DNA of 64,000 bases from Bacillus sp. Marseille-P3661 (GCF_900240995.1 NZ_LT965955.1:62001-126000), one strand, 5' to 3'; positions 9,858 through 18,907 are shown, counted from the stretch's first letter. The notes: generated by a model from the sequence alone, not told the origin. Translations and numbers: made by a program.

Positions 9858-10592
9858 TTATTTTAATTTTGCCAAATACCCATATACATCATTTAAATCA
9901 CAGAAACCCATTTCTTGAATAAATGTAATATTTTTAGACCATAACTTCGCTGCTGCAATCGCATCAAATAACGCATGATGTCTCTGATCAATCTCAATGC
10001 CGTAATGCGTACAACAATCATCTAATGATAATAAGTCATGCTCCGGTCTTACGATTTTAGTCAGAAATGAGGTATCAATAATACGGTGTTGAAAGTAGGA
10101 TTTAAGAATGGACCAGTTAACATGTTCCATAAAAGCTTTTTCATGACTAGCATGATGTGCCACAAGTGTGTCATTACTTATAAATTGATAAAATTCTTTT
10201 AGAACAACTTCAATTGAGGGCGCAATTTCTAAATGTTCTTTTGTAATACCTGTTAATTTGACGATTTGCTCCGATGGCTCTGAATCACTATAAACTAATG
10301 AATAATAGGTTTCATTTTCAATTATTTTACTTCCTACTACTTTAACAGCACCGATCGATAATATCCGATCACCTTTTTGGGGATAAAAGCCAGTTGTTTC
10401 GATATCAAATACGACTACTTTTAAATCAGAAAACGGTACACCAAGAACATCTTCTCTTTTCAACTCCCGTTGCAATTGCCTTAGAAAAGCAATACTAGCA
10501 GCATCCGTTTGGTTACCTATAGATGTGTACAAACTGGGACTCAGTCTGCCAGACAGCTGTTTAATAAAGCTAATCATGTTATTCATTACCAA
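9858..10592 (-). CDS. DnaQ-like 3'-5' exonuclease
   Basis: This 244-aa protein has a DEDDh-type exonuclease domain (about residues 55-230). Exo I is VVFDIETTGFYPQ. Exo II is around LVAHHASHEKAFM. Exo III is the closing H-x4-D (RHHALFDAIAAAKLW). Metal-binding D and E residues and the histidine are all present, so it should be active on DNA or RNA ends. The start is a TTG with AAAGGGTG upstream; an ATG two codons in is an alternative. It begins 2 nt after the DUF294 gene, so the two are translationally linked. DUF294 nucleotidyltransferases and DnaQ-type exonucleases are often adjacent in bacteria, but their joint role is not established. Confidence 0.9.
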   Translation of the reverse strand: MVMNNMISFIKQLSGRLSPSLYTSIGNQTDAASIAFLRQLQRELKREDVLGVPFSDLKVVVFDIETTGFYPQKGDRILSIGAVKVVGSKIIENETYYSLVYSDSEPSEQIVKLTGITKEHLEIAPSIEVVLKEFYQFISNDTLVAHHASHEKAFMEHVNWSILKSYFQHRIIDTSFLTKIVRPEHDLLSLDDCCTHYGIEIDQRHHALFDAIAAAKLWSKNITFIQEMGFCDLNDVYGYLAKLK

Positions 10593-10594
10593 GC

Positions 10595-11590
10595 CTAAAC
10601 ACCCTTTTCAATTATTACCTTTGTTTCCGAGAAAAGCTTATAGCCGTTTTTCATAATTCGCTTTAGTTCCTGTTTTTGCTGTTTTGTCAGTTTCTTCAAA
10701 TTTAGAAGATGGACTTTTTCATAGCTAGTTGAAAACCTTTGGAAATACAAACGGTATTGAAGTAGTTCAGAAAATTCATCATAGTATCCTTTAATTTGGT
10801 TATAGCACTCTGGAAGCAGCTGTATGCGCGCTAATGTTGACGGCTCTGTAATTTTTTCCTTAAGAGCTAATAAACGAACAGCATTTACAAACGGAAAAAA
10901 GACCTGATCTTTCAAATTTAAACTCCCCACATCTTCACCATGTCCATCCGGAAGCAACTGGCCAAAGAAACCAATTGCTTTCCTAATATGACTTACGTTA
11001 GCTAGTAATCGACTATAAAGATGTGGATTATTATCTAACTTCGAAAAACCTACATCTTTTAATTTTAACAAGAACCACTCTTCACCTATTAAAACCCGCG
11101 AATCAAAAAAAGTTAAAAAACAACGAAGCGACTCCCAACTTTCCTCATTGAGCCACCTTAAGATTTGCTGCTCCCAAACTGTTAATGAGTGACACCAAAG
11201 AGGGTTTGAGGCCATCACATTTCCATCACAAAGGTCATAGCCAACTTCATACAACGCCCTTGTAATTTCAGAGCCGAGTGTTAAAAAATAGTCTTTTAAA
11301 ACTTCACTACCATCAAATATAATGCCATGATCTTGGTCACTCCAAACCGACTGCTCATACCGCCCTGCGCTACCCATCATAAAGAAAGCAAAGCGAGCGG
11401 GAATAGGTCCCCACTCACTTTCATTCTTTTTAATAGCAGCTTGCACGGTTTCTTTTATTAGCTTATCGTGAAATTGATTAAGCAATTCTGGGTGATTACA
11501 TACTTCATTAATTTGTTGTTGTCGCCATAGTTTTAATTCCTTATATGTTTTCAATTTATCGTCAATCTCCCCTATCGGAGTAATCAACAT
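10595..11590 (-). CDS. DUF294 nucleotidyltransferase-like protein (GlnD-like)
   Basis: This 331-aa protein has an N-terminal nucleotidyltransferase fold with the GlnD-type active site, GSAGRYEQSVWSDQDHGIIF (about residues 73-92). The G-S and the D-x-D pair are kept. It is followed by the helical DUF294 substrate-binding C-terminal domain. No CBS or cyclic-nucleotide domains are present, unlike many DUF294 proteins. GlnD relatives uridylylate PII, but no PII gene is seen here. It starts 8 bp after amtB and ends 2 bp before the exonuclease gene. Its partner may therefore be the transporter, the exonuclease or an unlinked protein; this is inference. Confidence 0.85.
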   Translation of the reverse strand: MLITPIGEIDDKLKTYKELKLWRQQQINEVCNHPELLNQFHDKLIKETVQAAIKKNESEWGPIPARFAFFMMGSAGRYEQSVWSDQDHGIIFDGSEVLKDYFLTLGSEITRALYEVGYDLCDGNVMASNPLWCHSLTVWEQQILRWLNEESWESLRCFLTFFDSRVLIGEEWFLLKLKDVGFSKLDNNPHLYSRLLANVSHIRKAIGFFGQLLPDGHGEDVGSLNLKDQVFFPFVNAVRLLALKEKITEPSTLARIQLLPECYNQIKGYYDEFSELLQYRLYFQRFSTSYEKVHLLNLKKLTKQQKQELKRIMKNGYKLFSETKVIIEKGV

Positions 11591-11598
11591 AACCTTTA

Positions 11599-12867
11599 TT
11601 ACGCACTTGTATTACGCGTGTGTTGCGGCATGTTCTCAGGATAACCATAACTTCCGTGTTCGCTTAAATCAAGGCCAATAATCTCTTCTTCTTCTGTTAC
11701 TCGTAAGTTACCCATTACAGCTTTCATGACCTTGAGGATAATGAAAGAAACAACAAATGCATAAATTCCACAACTTACAACACCTAAAATTTGAACCCCT
11801 AGTTGATGGAAACCTCCACCGTAAACTAACCCCGCCATACCTGTATTCATTTCAGCTAATTCCGGAGTTGCGAAGAAACCTGTAGAAATTGTTCCCCAAA
11901 CACCCGCGGTACCATGAACTGATAGTGCAAAGATTGGGTCATCAATTCTTGCTTTATCAAAAATTTTCATACTAGCATATACAATCAATCCACCAATTAA
12001 ACCAATTATGACAGCGGCCCACGGCTCTACAAACGCACAAGATGCTGTAATTGCAACCAGACCTGCTAATGCACCGTTAAGCGTTGTTGGAATATCCGCT
12101 TTACCAGAGACAGCCCAAACGATAAACATTGAAGCAACTGCACCAGCCGCAGCGGCCAATTGTGTGTTTAACGCAACAAATCCAAAGAACACACCATCTA
12201 CACCAAATGTACTACCAGCATTAAATCCAAACCAACCAATCCATAAAATCAATACACCCAAAGCAGTATATACTTGGTTATGTCCAGCTAAATCGTTTGA
12301 AGAGCCATCTTTGTTAAATTTACCTATACGCGGTTTCAATACAATTGTTGCAGCTAGGGCTGCCATTGCGCCAGTTAAATGAACAACGGTTGATCCAGCA
12401 AAATCTTGTTTACCATGATCAGCTAACCAGCCGCCGCCCCAAATCCAATGTGCAACAACTGGGTAAACTAATGCAGAAAACAATATCCCAAATACTACGT
12501 AAGCTGATAATTTTGCACGTTCGGCAAAACCACCGAACGCAATCGTTAAGGAAATTAATGCAAATGCTAGCTGGAAGAAGAAATCAACTGAAGCCGCCAA
12601 GCCTTCCCCCATTGTTGTATAGTCACCATAAAAGAAATTTGATAAACCTATCAAACTATTACCTTCACCATATATAAAACCATAACCAACAGCCCAAAAC
12701 ACAAGTGAACCTAGCCCCATTGTAAAAATAGTTTTTCCAGCAATATGACCGGCATTTTTCATCCTTGTCGATCCAGCTTCAAGTAATATAAATCCTCCTT
12801 GCATAAATAGTACTAGAATAGCCGCAACCACAATCCACAGATTGTTCATTAGAAAAATACTATCCAT
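11599..12867 (-). CDS. amtB: Ammonium transporter, Amt family
   Basis: This is a 422-aa polytopic membrane protein with about 11 membrane segments. Amt landmarks include FMQGGFILLEAGSTRMKN near the N-terminus, the FGGFAERAKL segment, VHLTGAMAALAA with the first pore histidine, and the second pore histidine in FALSVHGTAGVWGT. It takes up ammonium at low external levels. The ATG at 12867 follows GGAGGGAGAATTTAAA. A further upstream in-frame start to 12885 lacks a ribosome site. First gene of a four-gene operon, with a promoter covered by a GlnR/TnrA box. In B. subtilis the partner gene is a PII (nrgB/glnK); here a DUF294 gene takes that place. Confidence 0.97.
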   Translation of the reverse strand: MDSIFLMNNLWIVVAAILVLFMQGGFILLEAGSTRMKNAGHIAGKTIFTMGLGSLVFWAVGYGFIYGEGNSLIGLSNFFYGDYTTMGEGLAASVDFFFQLAFALISLTIAFGGFAERAKLSAYVVFGILFSALVYPVVAHWIWGGGWLADHGKQDFAGSTVVHLTGAMAALAATIVLKPRIGKFNKDGSSNDLAGHNQVYTALGVLILWIGWFGFNAGSTFGVDGVFFGFVALNTQLAAAAGAVASMFIVWAVSGKADIPTTLNGALAGLVAITASCAFVEPWAAVIIGLIGGLIVYASMKIFDKARIDDPIFALSVHGTAGVWGTISTGFFATPELAEMNTGMAGLVYGGGFHQLGVQILGVVSCGIYAFVVSFIILKVMKAVMGNLRVTEEEEIIGLDLSEHGSYGYPENMPQHTRNTSA

Positions 12868-12891
12868 TTTAAATTCTCCCTCCAAATCTAA

Positions 12892-12908
12892 TGTTAATTA
12901 AGTTAACA
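12892..12908 (-). promoter_or_regulatory. GlnR/TnrA box 1 upstream of amtB
   Basis: TGTTAATTAAGTTAACA is a perfect match to TGTNA-N7-TNACA. It lies 24 bp before the amtB ATG, just downstream of the predicted transcription start, a repressing position. Confidence 0.8.
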
Positions 12909-12924
12909 CTATTAGTTATTTGTT

Positions 12925-12953
12925 ATTATATATCATGTTAACTTTCTTTACAA
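12925..12953 (-). promoter_or_regulatory. amtB operon promoter (sigma-A)
   Basis: On the minus strand: -35 TTGTAA at 12948-12953, a 17-nt spacer, and a perfect -10 TATAAT at 12925-12930. The -35 overlaps GlnR/TnrA box 2, so binding there would block RNA polymerase. Confidence 0.8.
12936..12952 (-). promoter_or_regulatory. GlnR/TnrA box 2, overlapping the amtB -35
   Basis: TGTTAACTTTCTTTACA matches TGTNA-N7-TNACA perfectly. It starts exactly 44 bp from box 1, about four helical turns, so two dimers would lie on one face of the DNA. Confidence 0.82.
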
Positions 12954-13122
12954 TATGTATTTTATAATTTTCTGAATAATGCTATTAATTATAAAAATCT
13001 ACGCCTTTATTGCCAATGCGGCTGGCATTTATGGATAAAAGTTAAGTTTATTTGGGTCTTCTTTTTCTTAATATCCTTACCATATATAAAGGACTAGGTT
13101 AATTTAAGTTGCATCTAATGTA

Positions 13123-13139
13123 TGTAACAAAACCTAACA
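13123..13139 (-). promoter_or_regulatory. GlnR/TnrA box 3, distal
   Basis: TGTAACAAAACCTAACA matches TGTNA-N7-TNACA perfectly. It lies about 200 bp upstream of the predicted amtB transcription start, in the gap before the MFS pseudogene. Confidence 0.65.
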
Positions 13140-13214
13140 TTAACGTTCGCGAAATTATTAATTATTATGGTGCAATTTATCAAACAAGCCACTTTAATTT
13201 TTTTCTTGCAAAAA

Positions 13215-13245
13215 ACGCTTGGCTTTAAAATTAACAGCCAAGCGT
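13215..13245 (-). terminator. Terminator after the MFS pseudogene
   Basis: ACGCTTGGCT pairs with AGCCAAGCGT on the minus strand, followed by TTTTTT. It closes the marR-MFS unit and isolates it from amtB. Confidence 0.85.
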
Positions 13246-13305
13246 GGTCTTTTACATTTATTAGGTTAATAGAATGTCAGATTAAAGAAATGATTCATTT
13301 AATGT

Positions 13306-14539
13306 TTATGCGCCCCTTTTATTTTCTGAATTTATAGAATGAGGGTGTCTTTTAAGATCACGTATCATCTTTAATGGCGTTAAACCTTTATCAAAAATTA
13401 TGCGATAACCAACCAGCAGGATTACTAAAAATAAAATAGAAAGGCCATAAATAAAATGATAACCAGCATGTGATGCCACGATTCCGAGGCCCGTTGATCC
13501 AATTGCTATTCCTAAATCCATCGAAGAGAAGAACATAGCGTTGGCTGTTCCTTGTTTCACTTTTGGTACATTACTAACAGCAATTGCTTGAAGGGTAGGG
13601 GTAACCGTTCCATATGCAATCCCATAAAAGAATCCTGCTGCTAGTATGGAAAAAGTACTCTGAGAAATGGCTAAAAGAAACAATGCCGCTAATTATTGCA
13701 GGATAAATAATAACTTTATGTCCTAGACGATCAAAAAGTTGGCCAGAAATGGGACGAGCAACTGTCATTACGATCGCCATCATTAAAAAGAACAAGGAAA
13801 CCGCCCCACCAATTCCCGATTCCTCACCTAATTCTTTTAGAAAGCTAATAACCCCACCTAATGTAATTGTAAAAAAGACGGTTAATAAACACGGGAATAA
13901 CGCTCTGTTGTCATATGCGTATTCTTTAAATGGTACTTTCTCTCTCCCCTTACGATTTGAAGAAATGCTCAGAGCCTGTGGTGCTTTAATAAATAAACCC
14001 ATAATTAAGGTGGCTAACGTGAATAAAACAGATATAACAATTAGCAGATTATAAGAAAAGTATTGAAGAATGGATAAAGCAAACATTGGCGCTAGAGTCG
14101 TACCTATACTAGTAGCTAATCCATAATATCCGATCCCCTCGCCTAGGCGTTTAACAGGAATGATTGTAGTGGCCATTGTTGCTAAGATAGTTGAAATAAT
14201 TCCGAATCCTACGCCATGGATTGCCCTTAAAATTAATAATACAGCAACCGAATCTTGATTATAGCTTAATCCAACTGTAATTAACAAAAGCACAAGGGAA
14301 ATAATACTCATCCATTTTATATGAACACGCTGCATTAAAGTCCCAATAAAAGGCCTTGTTAAAATTGCAGCTAGCATAAAAACAGTTGTCATTAACCCGC
14401 CTTGAGTTGGATTTTGTTTGACGTCGGTTATATAAGCAGGAAAACCTGCTGTTAATAGCTGTAGACAAAGAAAAAACAAAAAAGCCATTACAACAATGGC
14501 AATAAACTGGTACGTCCACAGCTTTGACTGTGTATTCAT
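13306..14539 (-). pseudogene. MFS transporter, frameshifted
   Basis: Two overlapping frames together make one 12-helix major facilitator protein of about 410 aa. The first frame (from ATG 14539, with AGAAGGAA upstream) runs through helices 1-8 and includes FDRLGHKVIIYPAII, then drifts into nonsense. The second frame picks up at about 13690 with LFLLAISQSTFSILAAGFFYGIAYG and runs to 13306. A net one-base change near 13685-13695 would restore one frame. It follows a MarR regulator, a typical drug-efflux pair. It may be a true decay event or a sequencing error. Confidence 0.85.
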
Positions 14540-14554
14540 TTAAATTCCTTCTTT

Positions 14555-15004
14555 CTAGTTGTTTGCATCATCTAGTAATGAATCAATATTACGTTCCAAT
14601 AGCTCTACCACTTGTTGGTATATCAACAAATACTCACCATCAATGTCCATAAGCAATTTTTCAAAAGCCTTCTCTAGAAAGGGAATCAACTCCTCACACA
14701 ACTGTGATCCCTTATCAGTAATTTTAATGATAAAAGATCGACGATCAGATGGGTTTTGGACCCGCTGTATGAATTCGTTTTTTTCCAATAGATCGAGTAT
14801 CTTTGTCAATGTTGCTTGATCTTTATCCGCTCTTTTCGATAGTTGCTTTTGAGAGATATGGTCGGATTCGCTTAAAGTGCGGAGAACACCCCACTGCTCA
14901 GTGGTGATATTATAAGGCTTTAAGTAAAAATTAATAATACGTGTAATCTTCTTACTAAGACGAACAGATGCAGCTCCTATTGCTTTATCCTTTGACATAT
15001 TCAT
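14555..15004 (-). CDS. MarR family transcriptional regulator
   Basis: This 149-aa protein is a winged helix-turn-helix repressor. LSESDHISQKQLSKRADKDQATLTKILDLLEKNEFI covers the recognition helix, followed by the wing RVQNPSDRRSFIIKITDKG with the conserved DxRs motif. MarR proteins bind palindromes as dimers and release on binding small aromatics or on oxidation. It is the first gene of a two-gene unit, 15 bp upstream of the frameshifted MFS transporter it presumably controls. With the transporter broken, the regulator may now be an orphan. Confidence 0.93.
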   Translation of the reverse strand: MNMSKDKAIGAASVRLSKKITRIINFYLKPYNITTEQWGVLRTLSESDHISQKQLSKRADKDQATLTKILDLLEKNEFIQRVQNPSDRRSFIIKITDKGSQLCEELIPFLEKAFEKLLMDIDGEYLLIYQQVVELLERNIDSLLDDANN

Positions 15005-15198
15005 TTAGAAATGCTCTCCTTTCGACATATGTTGACATTATAAGCCAACAGTTCCTGTTTGTAAATAATATTCGTATACGAATTATTTTTATAAAAACAA
15101 ATTAGATTATATTTAATACTAATATTAATAAAAGCGCTCGTTAACATTATCCAGATAGATTTTACGCAAAATAATGTGCCATAAGTATAAAAAGCAAA

Positions 15199-15218
15199 AG
15201 CCGTGCCTTAGCACAGCT
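15199..15218 (-). terminator. Terminator of the NADH dehydrogenase gene
   Basis: AGCTGTGC pairs with GCACGGCT on the minus strand, followed by TTTGCTTTTT. It overlaps the stop codon of the upstream gene. Confidence 0.8.
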
Positions 15219-16423
15219 TAAAAGAATCTAAATTTACGCTTTTTTAAAACAAGTCTAATTCCACTAATTAAAAATAAAGAACGATTTTCAATAACCCTTT
15301 TCATTAAGCTAGCAAATGTCCCTTGTATCCTATAGCCAAATACAATCCCGATTGCCTTTTTATAACCTATAGAACAAACACATCCTTTATTGTTAAAACT
15401 AAAAGGCGTTAATAATTCACCTTCTTTAATTAACGCTGCAATATATTTAGCCACGTATTGTCCTTGCTGCATTCCAATTTGAGCAGTCGGCGGGATTGGC
15501 TTATTTTTGCTTTCGTCAATTAAGAGTGCACAATCCCCTACAACAAAAGTATCTTTATAACCTGGCACACGCAAATATGGATCTACTATAATACGGGATC
15601 GTAATGATTCGACATTTAAATTTTGAATTATTTCATTTCCTCTTACTCCTGCAGTCCATATTAATAGATCAGTCATAATATTTTTAACTTCACCATTTGA
15701 AACAACGGTAACTTGATCTACGTAGCACTCCTTAATGGCTGTATTTATTAAAAATTGTACGCCATTGTCCTCTAGATAATTTTTAGCATACGCTGCCAAT
15801 TTACCATCAAATTCAGGTAAAATCTTATGGCCCGCTTCAATTGATAAAACACGTACATCATTTTTAGAAACATTATATTTTTTGCATAGCTTCGGAATAC
15901 TGTGCACTAATTCCCCCAAGTATTCTACACCTGTAAAGCCTGAACCACCAACAGCAATAGTTAGCGGTTTGTCTGGTTTACTCTTTCCATAATCCTCAAA
16001 TTTCTTCTCAAGGCCCGTTTTTAGTTTTAATGAGCTATGAATATTTGTGATAAGGTGAGCATACTCTTGCAAACCAGGTATTCCATAGGTTTCGGCTTGA
16101 AATCCTAAGCCGATAACCAAATAATCATAACTTAGTTGACCGTTTTTTAATTTAACATATTTGTTTTCTAAATCAATTCTAACCACCTTATCTTGGATAA
16201 ACTTTACTTTTGAGTGGTCTATAATTTCACTTATCATATAACTAGCATAATCTGCATCAATATTTCCTGCTGCAACTTCATGAAGCCATGTTGCTTCATA
16301 ATGGTATTCATGTTTATCAACTAATGTAATATTAGCAGTCCGCCCAACCTTTCTTTGTAGGCTAGTCACCGCCATTAGCCCTCCATATCCTGCACCTAAT
16401 ACTAATATACGAGGTTTCTTCAT
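15218..16423 (-). CDS. NAD(P)/FAD-dependent oxidoreductase, type II NADH dehydrogenase-like
   Basis: This 401-aa flavoprotein has two nucleotide-binding folds. FAD binding is by PRILVLGAGYGGLMAV at the N-terminus, and NADH binding is around TIAVGGSGFTGVEYLGEL (about residue 155). The later GDCAL segment contacts FAD. It resembles Bacillus Ndh/YumB/YutJ, single-subunit enzymes that pass electrons from NADH to menaquinone without pumping protons. The C-terminus (SLMKRVIENRSLFLISGIRLVLKKRKFRFF) is amphipathic and basic, as needed for membrane attachment. It is monocistronic, with a good ribosome site (AAGGAG). The electron acceptor is inferred from the family. Confidence 0.88.
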   Translation of the reverse strand: MKKPRILVLGAGYGGLMAVTSLQRKVGRTANITLVDKHEYHYEATWLHEVAAGNIDADYASYMISEIIDHSKVKFIQDKVVRIDLENKYVKLKNGQLSYDYLVIGLGFQAETYGIPGLQEYAHLITNIHSSLKLKTGLEKKFEDYGKSKPDKPLTIAVGGSGFTGVEYLGELVHSIPKLCKKYNVSKNDVRVLSIEAGHKILPEFDGKLAAYAKNYLEDNGVQFLINTAIKECYVDQVTVVSNGEVKNIMTDLLIWTAGVRGNEIIQNLNVESLRSRIIVDPYLRVPGYKDTFVVGDCALLIDESKNKPIPPTAQIGMQQGQYVAKYIAALIKEGELLTPFSFNNKGCVCSIGYKKAIGIVFGYRIQGTFASLMKRVIENRSLFLISGIRLVLKKRKFRFF

Positions 16424-16556
16424 GTTGATCTACTCCTTCGTCTTATTGCTCAATATTTCACATACTTATATGTATGATTATAAATTAATTTAGTTGCCTC
16501 TTTTACTGTTAAATGTTAAAAAAATATGAAAAAGTCTTTTGCATTTAAAATTAAAA

Positions 16557-16599
16557 ATAAGCCTAGGAGATATGACATTGCATTATTCCTAAGCTTATT
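16557..16599 (-). terminator. Terminator after the YjiH family gene
   Basis: AATAAGCTTAGGA pairs with TCCTAGGCTTATT on the minus strand, followed by TTTTAATTTT, just below the stop at 16609. Confidence 0.8.
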
Positions 16600-16608
16600 G
16601 AAATTACT

Positions 16609-17988
16609 TTAGAATATTAAATGAGCAATTAAAACAATAATCGGTAATGTAATAATTGTTCGTAGCAAGAAAATAATAATTAAATCTAAAAGGGTAACAG
16701 GTAACTTCGAACCTAATAACAAGCCACCAACCTCAGACATATAAATTAGCTGCGTTACGGATACAGCGGCTATCACAAATCTTGTTAAATCACTTTCTAT
16801 ACCACTTCCAATAATAGCTGGTAAAAACATATCAGCAAACCCGACTACCATTGTTTGTGCAGCTGCCGCAGCTTCAGGAACTTGCAATAAGTTTAGAATA
16901 GGGATAAAAGGCGCCCCTAAATATTGAAATACAGGTGTATATTCCGCAATGATAAGAGCCGTTGTTCCGATAGCCATTACAATTGGAACCACTCCTAACC
17001 ACATGTCTAAAACGTTTTGAATACCACCTTTGAGTACATTTGTATAATCGCTATGTCTTTTTGCTGCATGAATAGCCTGCATTGTTCCCCATTGTAATGG
17101 CGTTTTCCCGTTAGGGATTGTTTCATCAATTTTTTTGCCAGTATGTTCATAATAAGTGTCTGGTTTTCTCGACAATGGTGGAATTCTTGGAATAATTAAT
17201 GCACAGATAAGACCTGAAATAACGATTGTCAAATAAAACATTCCGAACATATGTTCAAGTTCCATATATGAAATCACTACAATTGAAAATGTAATCGAAA
17301 CAACAGAAAATGTTGTTCCAATTACAGCAGCTTCTCGCTTCGTATAGTAACCTTCTTCATATTGTTTGTTTGTAAGTAATACACCAATTGTTCCATCACC
17401 TAACCAAGAAGCTAAACAATCGATTGATGAACGCCCGGGTAATGTAAAGAGAGGTTTCATCACTCTTGTTAGCAATGCCCCACATAGCTCTAGCAAACCA
17501 AAATCTAAAAGTAACGGTAAAAATAACCCAGCAAATAAGAAAACAGAAAATAGTAAAGGAATTAGATCGTATAATAATAACCCACCTGTATTTTCTGACC
17601 AAACCATTTCTGGACCAATCTGAAATAATACCATTACAGCGTATATTGCCCCTAAAATTCTAGCTACTAACCATAGGTTCGTTACCTTAAACAATTTTGT
17701 CAAAAAGAAAGACTTAGATATGAAAGATGACTTTGATAATGTCGCTATTAAAGATAAAATCGCTGTTAAGATGACCGCAATTGTTGCAATTGTAGGCAGA
17801 ATATCTGCAAAAACCTCTTCAATCCAGCCTGCTAATATAGCTACGGGAATCGTAATTTCACCGTTGAAAGGAAAAGGAATAACAAAAAGAAGGACCCCAA
17901 TGAGAGAGGGAATTATAAATTGCAAATAATCTTTCAGGATGTATTTTTCGTCTATATTTTTCTTACTTTTTTTTAATGAATTTTCCAT
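16609..17988 (-). CDS. YjiH family membrane protein (nucleoside-recognition/Gate domain)
   Basis: This 459-aa protein has about ten or more membrane segments. It resembles the YjiH family, which carries Gate (nucleoside recognition) domains also found in NupC-type transporters and SpmA/SpmB. Visible family features include the segment SWLGDGTIGVLLTNKQYEEGYYTKREAA in the middle and FADMFLPAIIGSGIESDLTRFV near the end. The substrate is unknown. The ATG follows AGGTGAAAGT. It is monocistronic, with its own terminator, inside the accessory block. Confidence in the family is good and in the function low. Confidence 0.87.
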   Translation of the reverse strand: MENSLKKSKKNIDEKYILKDYLQFIIPSLIGVLLFVIPFPFNGEITIPVAILAGWIEEVFADILPTIATIAVILTAILSLIATLSKSSFISKSFFLTKLFKVTNLWLVARILGAIYAVMVLFQIGPEMVWSENTGGLLLYDLIPLLFSVFLFAGLFLPLLLDFGLLELCGALLTRVMKPLFTLPGRSSIDCLASWLGDGTIGVLLTNKQYEEGYYTKREAAVIGTTFSVVSITFSIVVISYMELEHMFGMFYLTIVISGLICALIIPRIPPLSRKPDTYYEHTGKKIDETIPNGKTPLQWGTMQAIHAAKRHSDYTNVLKGGIQNVLDMWLGVVPIVMAIGTTALIIAEYTPVFQYLGAPFIPILNLLQVPEAAAAAQTMVVGFADMFLPAIIGSGIESDLTRFVIAAVSVTQLIYMSEVGGLLLGSKLPVTLLDLIIIFLLRTIITLPIIVLIAHLIF

Positions 17989-18512
17989 ACTTTCACCTCG
18001 AACTCTTATTTAATGGTTTTATGTGTAAATAGCAACAATTTATATTTATTAATTTTAATGAATATAAATTCGATACAAACATAAGTATTCTAGCATACTA
18101 AAAAGAAAAATTATATCTATTTTTTTTACCATATAAAAACATCTTTCGAATATACTTTTCACAATACTTAGCATTCATATGTAAGAGACTATCTTCTATT
18201 TTCACTAAAGATATTATTTTATATTTCGGTTATATTCTATTAATAATTATGAATTAAAAAATTATTCTAATATCTTTTTAAAAATTTCTTATACAGTAAA
18301 CTGGTAATTTTAACATACTGTTTCAAGGTAATAACTATGGATATAAAGTAATAAAGAATTAAGGAGTTTACGAGATTTAGGACAGGAGCGAACGAATAAA
18401 CAATCTATGCATCGCTGAAAGTATTGCGGCAACTTCATCACTGTCGTTCCTGAGGAACGTAGATTACTTATAGATTCCTTAAGGGAAGAAATAAAATAGT
18501 AATAAAAGAGGG

Positions 18513-18538
18513 AGCCCAAGATCCACTTGGGCTTTTTG
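18513..18538 (+). terminator. Orphan Rho-independent terminator
   Basis: AGCCCAAG pairs with CTTGGGCT around a 5-nt loop, followed by TTTTTG on the plus strand. No intact plus-strand gene precedes it, so it may end a small RNA or a lost gene (18360-18500). Confidence 0.7.
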
Positions 18539-18576
18539 CTTGTACTTTTAGAAGAATAACTTTTTATAAGTGTTAA

Positions 18577-18706
18577 AGTATAAGAAAGAGGGCCTTTAGG
18601 TCACCCCCTTGTGGGGTACATCGTAATTTGTGCTTTCATTACGTATACACAATAGTTTAGGAGAAGTGGCTCCGCACTACAGCGGAACCTTAATTTTTCT
18701 TATACT
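18577..18706. repeat. 130-bp element with terminal inverted repeats
   Basis: AGTATAAGAAA at 18577 is inverted as TTTCTTATACT at 18696. Two internal hairpins lie between them: ACCCC/GGGGT near 18602-18616 and GGCTCCGC/GCGGAACC near 18668-18690. A partial copy of the left end (AGTATAAAAGAGGG) follows at about 18733. It could be a miniature inverted-repeat element or a small structured RNA. No target-site duplication is obvious. Confidence 0.4.
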
Positions 18707-18907
18707 ATCATTTCTTTTGTAAAAATATAGATAGTATAAAAGAGGGTAATTACACTCTAGTTAAAAAGGGGACTTTTATCCTGAGTGATGATTATAGTAT
18801 AGGCAAGAGAAATCAATAATTCAAAGACTGCGTTAGATTTTCTAACACAGAAAATACAAAAGAATTTCTTGTTTCAAATAAAGACTATCGCCCAATATGA
18901 GAAAAGC

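Larger units (their letters stand above)
17989..18907. other. Long AT-rich intergenic region with hairpins, no clear gene
   Basis: This is 919 bp between the YjiH gene and the AEC transporter gene. It holds AT-rich DNA (17989-18340) and a segment at 18360-18500 that could be a decayed short gene. A plus-strand terminator follows at 18513-18538, then a 130-bp inverted-repeat element at 18577-18706. A small reading frame on the minus strand at 18310-18519 has no ribosome site or recognisable domain, and I do not call it. No tRNA is seen. Confidence 0.5.

Noticed and set aside
18310-18519. 69-aa reading frame on the minus strand
   Set aside because: It has no ribosome site and no recognisable domain, and overlaps a terminator stem. 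It reads as noise in an AT-rich gap.
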